Source: a bacterium
GTDB lineage: Bacteria; Desulfobacterota; GWC2-55-46; S146-80; JALXFI01
Direction of reading: 5' to 3'
Length of the DNA: 8,963 nt
Assembly: GCA_027069035.1 (NCBI GenBank)
Contig: JALXFI010000029.1
Location: 1-8,963 of the forward strand
Under the pieces are notes generated by a model. The model made no database searches. It was not told the origin of the DNA and was given only the letters and a program-made list of their open reading frames with translations. Shown here piece by piece: positions 1 through 6,698 of the stretch. Positions within the stretch are counted from its first letter, which is position 1. Each line of letters starts with the position of its first letter. The position numbers were made by a program, and so were the translations under genes.

Positions 1-1
1 G

Positions 2-2074
2 CCCCTTAAGATAGAGACGGGCGGGGTCGCCCGTCAGGCCGATGGGTCGGTTGTTGTCAGATACGGTGATACAGTCGTTCTTGTTACGGCTGTTGTCTCA
101 AAGGAGTCGAGAGATGATGTTGATTTTTTGCCCCTTACGGTTAATTATCAGGAGATGACCTACGCAGCCGGTAAGATACCAGGCAGTTTTTTTAGAAGAG
201 AGGGGCGTCCTACTGAGAAAGAAGTGCTTACATCAAGACTTATCGACAGGCCTGTGCGCCCGTTGTTTCCCAGGGGTTTCCACAATGAGATACAGGTGAT
301 CGCAACGGTGCTTTCCGCCGACAGAGAAAATGATCCTGATATAGTTGCCCTTATTGGGGCATCTGCTGCATTAGAGGTTTCAAATATACCGTTTGCAGGG
401 CCTATTGCAGGTGTGAGGGTTGGAAGAATAGGCGGAGAACTTGTATGCAATCCGTCCTTATTGGAACAGGAAGAGAGTGATCTTAATTTTATCGTTGCCG
501 GAAGCAGGGATGCGATTATCATGGTTGAAGGCGGCGCCAGGATGGTGAAGGAAACCGATGCCCTGGATGCCCTGTTTTTTGCCCATAAAGAGATGCAGCC
601 GATTATAGATCTTCAGGAAAAGATAAGAGAAGATGTGGGCAGGAATAAACTCTCCGTTACAGAGCCTCAGGAGGACGATGAGCTTAAGTCAAAGATAGCC
701 TCTCTTTATAAAGAAAAGATAGAAGGCGCCCTTACTATTAAGGATAAGCTTGCAAGATATAAGAGACTTGACGAGATACTCAATGATGCAATAGAGCAGT
801 TTAGCGGAGAGGATGAAAAGAAGGAAAGCAAGATAAAAGGTTATTTTGGAGATCTAAAGAAGGGTGTAATGAGGCAGGCGATACTTAAGGAAGGCAAACG
901 TATAGATTCCAGAGGAACAAGGGATGTAAGGCCTATAACCTGTGAAACCGGTGTGCTGCCGAGAACCCATGGCTCAAGTATATTTACCAGGGGTGAGACC
1001 CAGGCGCTTGTAGTTACAACACTTGGCACTGCAAATGATGAGCAGAGAATAGATGCCCTTCTTTCGGATACTTCCAAGTCTTTTATGCTTCATTATAACT
1101 TTCCTCCATTTTCCGTTGGAGAAGTAAGGGTATTAAGAGGGCCAGGCAGAAGAGAGGTGGGACATGGCGCTCTTGCCGAAAGGGCAATTACACCGGTCTT
1201 GCCTGACAATGATGATTTTCCTTACACAATACGTGTGGTCTCAGAGGTGCTTGAATCAAACGGCTCGTCATCCATGGCCTCGGTATGCGGCGGAAGTCTC
1301 TCTCTTATGGATGCGGGTGTGCCTATAAGCGCCCCTGTGGCTGGTATAGCAATGGGACTTATCAAAGAAGGGGATGATGTGGCTATACTTACGGATATAC
1401 TTGGAGATGAAGACCATCTTGGGGATATGGACTTTAAGGTGGCCGGTACAAAAGACGGCATAACTGCCCTTCAGATGGATATAAAGATAGGCGGTGTTTC
1501 TAAGGAGATATTGAATGATGCCCTTTCTCAGGCATTGGAAGGGAGGCTTCATATCCTTCAAAAGATGTCTGAAGAGCTCTCTCGTCCGCGTGAGGAACTC
1601 TCTGATTTTGCGCCGCGTATATTTACGATTCAAGTAAAGACCGACAAGATAAGGGATATCATAGGACCGGGCGGAAAGAATATAAAGAAGATAATCGAAA
1701 TGACCGGAGCAAAGGTAGATATAGATGATACCGGAAGGGTCAATGTGGCATCGATCGATGTGGAGTCGGCTCAAAGGGCTATTGCTATGATAGAGACGAT
1801 TACTCAGGAGGCCGAAGTAGGGAAGATATACTCAGGCAAGGTAAAGAAGGTGGTTGATTTTGGGGCATTTGTAGAGATATTTCCCGGTACCGAAGGCCTC
1901 GTGCATATCTCGCAGCTCTGTGATACAAGGGTAAAGACGGTTACAGATGTCCTTAAAGAAGGCGACGATGTCCCTGTCAAGGTTATAGAGATAGACAGAC
2001 AGGGCAAGATAAGGTTGAGCCGCAAAGAGGCGCTTCACGATATGGAAAAAAAGGATACCGGCGTGAATGTCTGA
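2..2074 (+). CDS. pnp: Polyribonucleotide nucleotidyltransferase (PNPase), 5' end cut by window edge
   Basis: This enzyme degrades RNA 3'-to-5' with phosphate, releasing nucleoside diphosphates; it acts in the cytoplasm in mRNA turnover. The frame is open to the left edge: codons upstream of TTG at 128 already read as PNPase (ETGGVARQADGSVVVRYGDT), so 128 is not the start and roughly 10-20 residues lie outside. In window codons (1 = base 2): first RNase PH domain to about 130, with PLTVNYQEMTYAAGKIPGSF and FRREGRP; helical linker about 140-225; second RNase PH domain about 240-500. The latter has the phosphate-binding SSS (422-424) and catalytic residues matching the E. coli Asp/Asp/Lys set (D471, D477, K479 in GDEDHLGDMDFK). 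Then come a KH domain with GPGG (555-558) and an S1 domain from about 607 (GKIYSGKVKKVVDFGAFVEI). The 690 residues present fit the usual ~700. The stop lies inside the next gene, so the two are probably cotranscribed. Family identity is essentially certain. Confidence 0.98.
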   Translation, partial: PLKIETGGVARQADGSVVVRYGDTVVLVTAVVSKESRDDVDFLPLTVNYQEMTYAAGKIPGSFFRREGRPTEKEVLTSRLIDRPVRPLFPRGFHNEIQVIATVLSADRENDPDIVALIGASAALEVSNIPFAGPIAGVRVGRIGGELVCNPSLLEQEESDLNFIVAGSRDAIIMVEGGARMVKETDALDALFFAHKEMQPIIDLQEKIREDVGRNKLSVTEPQEDDELKSKIASLYKEKIEGALTIKDKLARYKRLDEILNDAIEQFSGEDEKKESKIKGYFGDLKKGVMRQAILKEGKRIDSRGTRDVRPITCETGVLPRTHGSSIFTRGETQALVVTTLGTANDEQRIDALLSDTSKSFMLHYNFPPFSVGEVRVLRGPGRREVGHGALAERAITPVLPDNDDFPYTIRVVSEVLESNGSSSMASVCGGSLSLMDAGVPISAPVAGIAMGLIKEGDDVAILTDILGDEDHLGDMDFKVAGTKDGITALQMDIKIGGVSKEILNDALSQALEGRLHILQKMSEELSRPREELSDFAPRIFTIQVKTDKIRDIIGPGGKNIKKIIEMTGAKVDIDDTGRVNVASIDVESAQRAIAMIETITQEAEVGKIYSGKVKKVVDFGAFVEIFPGTEGLVHISQLCDTRVKTVTDVLKEGDDVPVKVIEIDRQGKIRLSRKEALHDMEKKDTGVNV

Positions 2075-3326
2075 GACAACTCTGTTAGATAACGGGATAA
2101 AGATAATAACCGAACAAGTCCCTCATCTCCTGTCTGCCTCGCTCGGTGTATGGGTTGGCAGGGGATCAAGGGATGAAGAGGGGAAAAAAAGCGGTATATC
2201 CCATTTTATTGAACACATGCTTTTTAAGGGTACCAAAAAAAGGAGCGCCCTTGATATAGCAAGGGAGATAGACTCGGTAGGCGGAGTTCTCAATGCGTTT
2301 ACAAGTAAGGAGCACACATGTTTCTATACAAAGGTCCTTAGCAGCGACATTGAGCTTGGCATAGAACTCCTCGCCGATATCTACTTGAACTCCCTTTTTC
2401 ACGAAAAAGAGCTTAATAAGGAACGTATGGTTATCCTTCAAGAGATCAATATGGTTGAGGATACGCCCGATGACCTTATCCATGATCTTTTTACAAAGAA
2501 CCTGTGGCAGGGACACCCCCTTGGCAATCCCATCCTTGGAACGGCCCCTGATATTTCTTCTGTTACAAGAGATGCCCTTGTATCGTGCTATGAAGAGTTT
2601 TATCTTAAATCCCCTGTTCTTATCACTGTTGCAGGCAATGTGAGACATAAGGATATTGTGAATATGATAAATGGTGTTCTTGGCGGTGTAGAGTATAAGG
2701 GTTCTGAAAGGAATTTATCCGAGCCACTTCCGTACTTTGGCGTTCATGTAGAAGAAAAAGAACTTGAGCAGGTGCATCTGTGTTTAGGCCTTCCTTCTCT
2801 TAGCAGAAGCCATTCCCAGAGGTATGTCATGCATTTGTTAAATACAATACTGGGAGGAGGCATGAGTTCAAGGCTATTTCAGGAGATAAGAGAAAAAAGG
2901 GGGCTTGCCTATTCCGTGTTCTCGTATCTCAACAGTTTTATTGATACAGGCGCATTGACCATTTATGCAGGGACAGGCAATGATAGTTATGGTGATGTCT
3001 TTAAGGTGGCCATTGATGAACTTATTAGGTTTAAGGATGAGATTGTAGAGGACTCCGAACTCCACAGGGCAAAGGAACAATTGAAGGGGAATCTCCTTCT
3101 TGGACTGGAAAGTTCTGACAGTAAGATGGTAAAATTGGCAAAGGATGATATGTACCACAAGAGACATGTAAGTCCTGAAGAGATAATTGAAAAGATAGAG
3201 GCTGTTTCGGCCGAAGATATTAAAATGCTTGCAGATGATATAATACGATTGGAACGACTGACCGTTGTCCTGTTGGGTAAGGCCGATGCATTGGTAATCG
3301 ATAAGGTGCTCCCGCTTAAACAGTGA
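2067..3326 (+). CDS. M16 family zinc metallopeptidase (processing peptidase / insulinase-like, M16B)
   Basis: This is a 419-residue, two-lobed M16 peptidase, the usual length for single-unit bacterial M16B proteins that pair into a clamshell. The inverted zinc motif HxxEH is intact (H46-F-I-E49-H50), and the third ligand E126 in VILQEI lies 76 residues after H50, the spacing of mitochondrial processing peptidase beta. The C-terminal lobe carries the conserved SSRLFQEIREKRGLAYS segment (about 267-283), with the Arg/Tyr used for substrate contact. No signal peptide or membrane segment is visible, so a cytoplasmic location is inferred. The start ATG overlaps the pnp end by 8 bp, with AAGGA (2051-2055) 11 bases upstream; coupled translation is likely. 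M16 genes next to pnp recur in several phyla (for example B. subtilis pnpA-ylxY-mlpA), but the physiological substrate is generally unknown. All catalytic ligands are present, so this is the active (beta-like) type. Confidence 0.95.
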   Translation: MSETTLLDNGIKIITEQVPHLLSASLGVWVGRGSRDEEGKKSGISHFIEHMLFKGTKKRSALDIAREIDSVGGVLNAFTSKEHTCFYTKVLSSDIELGIELLADIYLNSLFHEKELNKERMVILQEINMVEDTPDDLIHDLFTKNLWQGHPLGNPILGTAPDISSVTRDALVSCYEEFYLKSPVLITVAGNVRHKDIVNMINGVLGGVEYKGSERNLSEPLPYFGVHVEEKELEQVHLCLGLPSLSRSHSQRYVMHLLNTILGGGMSSRLFQEIREKRGLAYSVFSYLNSFIDTGALTIYAGTGNDSYGDVFKVAIDELIRFKDEIVEDSELHRAKEQLKGNLLLGLESSDSKMVKLAKDDMYHKRHVSPEEIIEKIEAVSAEDIKMLADDIIRLERLTVVLLGKADALVIDKVLPLKQ

Positions 3327-3341
3327 GGAGGTATATAATTA

Positions 3342-3365
3342 GGATTCGAGGATTCAAGGGTTCGA
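3342..3365. repeat. Three tandem 8-bp units, consensus GGRTTCRA
   Basis: GGATTCGA, GGATTCAA and GGGTTCGA follow one another without a gap between the M16 peptidase stop and the response-regulator gene. The unit resembles short GGATTC(A/G)AG strings I remember from intergenic DNA of environmental bacterial genomes; that is recollection, not a search. The rest of the 124-bp gap has an AGGAGG at 3326-3331 and a TATAAT at 3334-3339 (no matching -35 at 16-18 bp), and otherwise nothing I recognise. Confidence 0.6.
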
Positions 3366-3450
3366 GTGAAATAGAGATACGCGAATATGTTTATCCCTCT
3401 TTGAGTCGATAAGTCGGCATGAATGTTTTATTTGTTTAAGAGGTCTGTTT

Positions 3451-4122
3451 ATGAGAATTCTTGTTGTAGAGGATGAGAAAAAGGTGGCAAGTTTTATAAG
3501 AAAGGGACTCCAGTCCGAGGGGTATGCCGTGGATGTTGCTTACGACGGCGTGGAGGGGGAGTTCCTTGCCCAGAACAACGATTACGATGTAATTGTTCTT
3601 GATATCATGCTGCCGAGAAAGAATGGCATAGACATATTAAAGGACCTGAGAGAGAAGGATATTCGCATACCTGTTCTTATCCTGACTGCAAAGGGTGCTA
3701 CCGAGGAGAAGGTTGAGGCGCTCGATGCCGGAGCAGACGATTACCTTACAAAACCTTTTGCCTATGAGGAGTTTCTTGCAAGGGTGAGGGTGCTCCTAAG
3801 AAGGGGGCAAACGGAGGGAACCGGTGAACTTAAGTATTCCGACCTTGTTTTAAATCCAATGACACGTAAAGCGCAAAGGGATGAAAGGGAGATAGAACTT
3901 ACGGCAAAGGAGTATTCTCTGCTTGAATATTTTTTAAGAAACCCCGAGAGGGTTCTTACGAGAACCATGATATCGGAACATGTATGGGAGTATGATTTCG
4001 ATACCTTCTCAAATATAATAGATGTATATGTCAACCATCTTAGGAACAAAGTGGACAAGGATTTTGAAAGAAAATTAATCCATACTATAAGAGGGGTGGG
4101 ATATATACTTAAAGATGAGTAG
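3451..4122 (+). CDS. OmpR/PhoB-family response regulator (CusR-like), partner of the downstream kinase
   Basis: This is a 223-residue cytoplasmic transcription regulator, the standard OmpR-family length. The N-terminal receiver domain (1-~118) has the acidic pair E7-D8-E9, the phosphoacceptor D51 in VIVLDIMLPRKNG, T79 in ILTAKG and K101 in LTKPF. The C-terminal winged-helix domain (about 125-223) has ELTAKEYSLLEYFLRNPERV (recognition scaffold), HVWEYDF, and the family ending RKLIHTIRGVGYIL. The VW-D-F...NIIDVYVNHLR and KLIHTIRGVGY segments are closest to CusR/CopR/CzcR-type regulators from memory, so a metal or envelope-stress signal is possible but unproven. ATG at 3451 is preceded by AAGAGGT (3438-3444) at 6 bases. 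The kinase gene follows after 88 bp. No cognate efflux or periplasmic target gene lies in the window, so the regulon is unknown. Confidence 0.95.
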   Translation: MRILVVEDEKKVASFIRKGLQSEGYAVDVAYDGVEGEFLAQNNDYDVIVLDIMLPRKNGIDILKDLREKDIRIPVLILTAKGATEEKVEALDAGADDYLTKPFAYEEFLARVRVLLRRGQTEGTGELKYSDLVLNPMTRKAQRDEREIELTAKEYSLLEYFLRNPERVLTRTMISEHVWEYDFDTFSNIIDVYVNHLRNKVDKDFERKLIHTIRGVGYILKDE

Positions 4123-4199
4123 CCCCGCCTTTTGGCCTGTATGCAGACCCTTTCCGGGATATCCTTCATAAGAAGTCTGGAAATTTAACAAGGAAGATT

Positions 4200-4204
4200 G
4201 AGGT
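4200..4204 (+). promoter_or_regulatory. Ribosome binding site fixing the TTG start of the histidine kinase
   Basis: GAGGT at 4200-4204 is followed six bases later by TTG at 4211. The stretch GAGGTCTGATTTTG (4200-4213) nearly copies the start of the partner regulator, GAGGTCTGTTTATG (3440-3453). An in-frame stop at 4199-4201 excludes a start further upstream, and no in-frame ATG or GTG lies between that stop and 4211. Confidence 0.75.
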
Positions 4205-4210
4205 CTGATT

Positions 4211-5617
4211 TTGTTCAACTTGGGAATAAAGGCGAAACTTACACTTCTATATGCGCTTCTTTTAGGAACGGAATTAATTTTTTTTGGATGGTTCCTCTAT
4301 ATCACCCTATCAAAAAGTCTTCTTGACGCAACCGATACAAGGACCAAAGCGGTTGCGCAGATCATCTCAAAGACGGTGCTCAGGCCTTCAAGTTCTCTTG
4401 GTCTTCCTCAAAATTTCGATCAGATACTCGAAAAATTCTTTGGTATAAGGACTGCCGGTAAATTCATACAGATCATGGACCAATCCGGCAGGGTAGGCCC
4501 CAAATCCTCTTCTTTAAAGGGATTTAAGATACCTCTTTCCAATGAGGCATTCCATAATGCCTTAAAGGGTAAGATAACATATGAAACCGTAAACATTGTC
4601 GGCCGTTATCCTATAAGGGTAATTACTTATCCAATAATGAACAAAGGGATAATGATCAATCTCATACAGGTTGGTTCTTCACTTGAAAGTAACCTGGATA
4701 CCCTGGCAAGCCTCTTATATATTTTATATATTGTTATACCCCTTGGGATAATATTGGCAAGCATTATCGGCTGGTTTATGGCCAACGGCGCATTAAAACC
4801 AGTTGATGATATAACCTCCGCTGCAAGAAAGATAGGCATAAAAAATCTAAATGAGAGGCTTGTGATTAAAGGCCCCAGGGACGAGATAGGAAGACTTGCA
4901 GAGACTTTCAATGAGATGATAGCAAGACTGGAGTCATCTTTTAACAAGGTCAAACAATTTACCAGTGATGCGTCTCATGAACTCCGTACTCCTCTTACGA
5001 TACTTAAGGGTGAGATTGAGGTGGCGCTAAAGACGGAGCGCAGTGTGGATGGTCTTATAAATGTGCTTAAAAGCAATCTTGAGGAAACAAACCGTATGTC
5101 CCTTATCGTCAGTGATCTTCTCATGCTTACAAGGATGGACAGGGGCGGCGAGAGGTTTGAGATGAAGGAAGTAAGGCTCCATGATATAATAAGTGAGAAG
5201 TTTGAACAGGCTAAACTCCTTGCAAGAGATAAGAATGTAACGGTTTCGCTTATTAATAATTCAAAACTTATTGTTAAGGGCGACCCTGTGAAATTAAGAA
5301 GGCTTATACTCAATCTGATAGATAATGCCATAAAGTACAATAGTGACGGCGGCGCTGTTTCAATCTCTCTTCACAGAGTTGATGGCTTTGCGAATTTAGT
5401 GGTGTCTGACACAGGGATAGGCATAGAGGAGAAAAACATACCTCATATATTTGATCGTTTTTACAGGGTGGATAAAGCAAGGACACGTGCTGAAGGAGGC
5501 AGCGGGCTAGGGTTAAGTATATGTAAGGAGATTGTTGATGCCCATAACGGCAGCATAAGTGTAAAGAGTAAATATGGTAGAGGCACTACCTTTACAGTTA
5601 AACTTCCCGCCTTGTAA
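4211..5617 (+). CDS. Membrane sensor histidine kinase (HAMP-HisKA-HATPase_c, CusS-like)
   Basis: This inner-membrane kinase has 468 residues and should phosphorylate the regulator encoded just upstream. Visible order: short N-terminus, first membrane helix about 10-33, periplasmic sensor region about 34-165, second helix about 166-190, HAMP linker about 191-243, HisKA with phosphoacceptor H256 in SDASHELRTPLTILKGE, and ATPase domain about 355-468. The ATPase N box is N368/N372 in LILNLIDNAIKYN, the G1 box is D400-x-G-x-G404, FDRFYRVDKART is the F-box region, and the G2 box is GGSGLGLSI (429-437). All catalytic motifs are intact. The sensor part is about 130 residues and I do not recognise its ligand; the architecture and partner resemble CusS/heavy-metal sensor kinases. 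Translation appears to start at TTG with a GAGGT site. The 88-bp spacing from the regulator is wide for such a pair but holds no visible terminator, so co-transcription is likely. Confidence 0.95.
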   Translation: MFNLGIKAKLTLLYALLLGTELIFFGWFLYITLSKSLLDATDTRTKAVAQIISKTVLRPSSSLGLPQNFDQILEKFFGIRTAGKFIQIMDQSGRVGPKSSSLKGFKIPLSNEAFHNALKGKITYETVNIVGRYPIRVITYPIMNKGIMINLIQVGSSLESNLDTLASLLYILYIVIPLGIILASIIGWFMANGALKPVDDITSAARKIGIKNLNERLVIKGPRDEIGRLAETFNEMIARLESSFNKVKQFTSDASHELRTPLTILKGEIEVALKTERSVDGLINVLKSNLEETNRMSLIVSDLLMLTRMDRGGERFEMKEVRLHDIISEKFEQAKLLARDKNVTVSLINNSKLIVKGDPVKLRRLILNLIDNAIKYNSDGGAVSISLHRVDGFANLVVSDTGIGIEEKNIPHIFDRFYRVDKARTRAEGGSGLGLSICKEIVDAHNGSISVKSKYGRGTTFTVKLPAL

Positions 5618-5620
5618 CAA

Positions 5621-5650
5621 AAGGGGTCGCGTCTACACATTTGACAAAAT
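5621..5650. repeat. Possible edge of a REP/Y1-transposase-associated intergenic repeat
   Basis: Directly after the kinase stop is GGGGTCGCGTCTACAC followed by ATTTGACAAAAT. This closely resembles the GGGGTCAGGTCTACA(C/T)...TTTGACA strings I remember flanking REP-associated tyrosine transposase (IS200-like) genes in many environmental genomes. Only one arm is present; I see no inverted partner or transposase here, so it would be a solo or decayed end. The remainder of this convergent gap (5651-5737) is purine-rich and has a 9-bp imperfect direct repeat (AACAGGGGG at 5666, AACAGAGGG at 5678) but no terminator hairpin. Confidence 0.4.
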
Positions 5651-5737
5651 AAAGGGTTAAAAAGAAACAGGGGGAATAACAGAGGGACATAAAGACAACC
5701 AATAACGGTCGCCTGATAAATTTCGGTTGAAAAACAT

Positions 5738-6457
5738 TTAAGGCAGTCCGATGGTTTTGCTCTCTATAAATGTCTTTAAGATGCCGTTTTGTTTCCAGTC
5801 GAGTCCAGAAAATTTGACGCCGTATCTAAACCCTTTACCTGTCTTTGCGCCGGCGATACGGACAATTGTTCCTTTGACGGTTAGCGGCGCATCATTATCG
5901 GGAAGCACAAGAGAGACTTCCAGAGTGTCTCCCATATGTAATTCCCTGTCGGCTTCTATCAACAGACCGGCAAGGCTTATATCAACCGTATTGCCAAAGA
6001 AAGGCGCCTGATTTCTCCCTTCCACTTTAACCCTGATAAGGATACGCATGTTCTTTCTTATCGGAACATTTAGCAGAGTGCTTATCTTTGTAAGCAATAA
6101 TTTGGGGTCGATGGGTTTCGTGATGTAGTCGTTTGCCCCTGCGTCCTTGCATATCTCTACGTCATCTGGTTTTGAACTTGTTGTAACCATAATCACCGAG
6201 ACATCCTTTAGAGTATCGTCATTCCTTATTCTTTTACAGACTTCATCCCCTCGCATACCAGGCATATGGAAATCAAGCAGTATAAGATCAACATGTTCTT
6301 TTTTATGAATACCGAGCGCATCTTCACCGGATGTTGCAGTAAATATGGTAAGATTTTTTCTGTTAAGAAAGGTCTTTTCCATCTCCAGAAATAGTCTTAC
6401 GTCATCTACAAGCAATATCTTTTTTTTGGCAAATGCATTTTTATTGCTGCTATTCAT
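5738..6457 (-). CDS. Response regulator receiver-PilZ protein (candidate c-di-GMP effector)
   Basis: This 239-residue cytoplasmic protein is encoded on the minus strand. The N-terminal receiver domain (about 11-130) has D18-D19, phosphoacceptor D62 in LILLDFHMPG, T92 in IMVTTSS and K114 in YITKPID. The C-terminal PilZ domain (about 132-235) carries both parts of the c-di-GMP signature: RxxxR at 134-138 (RKNMR, with a second overlapping RxxxR at 138-142) and DxSxxG at 159-164 (DISLAG). Binding of c-di-GMP is therefore expected but not shown. There is no DNA-binding, GGDEF or EAL domain, so output is probably by protein contact. The ATG at 6457-6455 has a strong AGGAGG (minus strand, at 6471-6466) with 8 bases between. 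The gene is convergent with the histidine kinase and divergent from lptF across 241 bp. It could answer to the neighbouring kinase or to an unlinked one; the sequence does not decide. Confidence 0.93.
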   Translation of the reverse strand: MNSSNKNAFAKKKILLVDDVRLFLEMEKTFLNRKNLTIFTATSGEDALGIHKKEHVDLILLDFHMPGMRGDEVCKRIRNDDTLKDVSVIMVTTSSKPDDVEICKDAGANDYITKPIDPKLLLTKISTLLNVPIRKNMRILIRVKVEGRNQAPFFGNTVDISLAGLLIEADRELHMGDTLEVSLVLPDNDAPLTVKGTIVRIAGAKTGKGFRYGVKFSGLDWKQNGILKTFIESKTIGLP

Positions 6458-6622
6458 TTTTTAAACCTCCTGTTGAAACAAGGTTGCCATAAGGATTTCA
6501 GGCATTGAAAATTTCTGCCGTCTATCTCCAGCCACTGTGCAAAAGGTCTGCACCCAATGGACAATATTTTATTCCGTATAAAGATATCAAAACTTAAAGG
6601 CAGAGTAAAGATAAACATATAA

Positions 6623-6650
6623 CCCAAATCTCGATATAGTGGGATTTGGG
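6623..6650. promoter_or_regulatory. Inverted repeat, candidate operator, upstream of the lptF promoter
   Basis: The arms CCCAAATCTC (6623-6632) and GGGATTTGGG (6641-6650) pair over 10 positions with one T:G, around an 8-base loop. The right arm ends 13 bases before the proposed lptF -35 box, a position suited to a dimeric regulator shared by the divergent genes. No T-run follows on the + strand, so an intrinsic terminator is unlikely. The identity of any binding protein is unknown. Confidence 0.5.
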
Positions 6651-6656
6651 AGTAAG

Positions 6657-6683
6657 CAGACTATTTACATATCAGACTATTTA
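6657..6683. repeat. 11-bp direct repeat across the lptF promoter
   Basis: CAGACTATTTA occurs perfectly at 6657-6667 and 6673-6683, start-to-start distance 16 bp. The first copy runs into the proposed -35 box and the second fills most of the -35/-10 spacer. This could be a tandem regulator site or a small local duplication. Confidence 0.6.
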
Positions 6684-6692
6684 ATGTAATAT
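6664..6692 (+). promoter_or_regulatory. Sigma70-type promoter for lptFG; transcript may be leaderless
   Basis: TTTACA (6664-6669, five of six to TTGACA) is separated by exactly 17 bp from TAATAT (6687-6692, four of six to TATAAT, preceded by TG). A start site about 7 bases after the -10 box falls on the A of the lptF ATG at 6699. No Shine-Dalgarno motif precedes that ATG, which agrees with a leaderless message. This rests on consensus matching only; the -10 is imperfect. Confidence 0.5.
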
Positions 6693-6698
6693 CGAATC

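Noticed and set aside
128..130. TTG as the start of pnp
   Set aside because: The same frame is open to the left edge and the upstream codons already encode PNPase sequence, so this is an internal codon of a window-truncated gene.
1268..1774. 168-residue open frame on the minus strand inside pnp
   Set aside because: It lies antisense to a conserved catalytic region, has low-complexity Tyr/Arg/Ile-rich composition, and shows no recognisable domain; it is a shadow of the pnp codon bias.
2166..2648. 160-residue open frame on the minus strand inside the M16 gene
   Set aside because: Antisense to a well-conserved peptidase, with no recognisable motif and no plausible upstream signals.
3342..3368. 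tRNA T-arm-like GGGTTCGA
   Set aside because: The match is only the short GGTTCGA string within a tandem repeat; there is no acceptor stem, anticodon arm or D-arm around it.
3401..3430. Possible regulator promoter with TTGAGT as -35
   Set aside because: Nothing close to TATAAT lies 16-18 bp downstream; only T-rich sequence without the key A positions.
5641..5669. TTGACA at 5641-5646 as a promoter -35 box
   Set aside because: No -10-like hexamer at 16-18 bp, no gene follows on the + strand, and the hexamer belongs to the repeat-like sequence.
5697..5730. CAACC...GGTTG as a terminator between the convergent genes
   Set aside because: Only five pairs with a 24-base interior and no T-run; not an intrinsic terminator.
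6537..6553. Interrupted palindrome GTGCA-7 bp-TGCAC
   Set aside because: Five-base arms are too short to stand out from chance in a 241-bp gap.
6557..6622. 21-codon frame (MDNILFRIKISKLKGRVKINI) with AAAGGT upstream in the divergent gap
   Set aside because: Basic and short, with no conservation evidence; AT-rich sequence gives such frames by chance.
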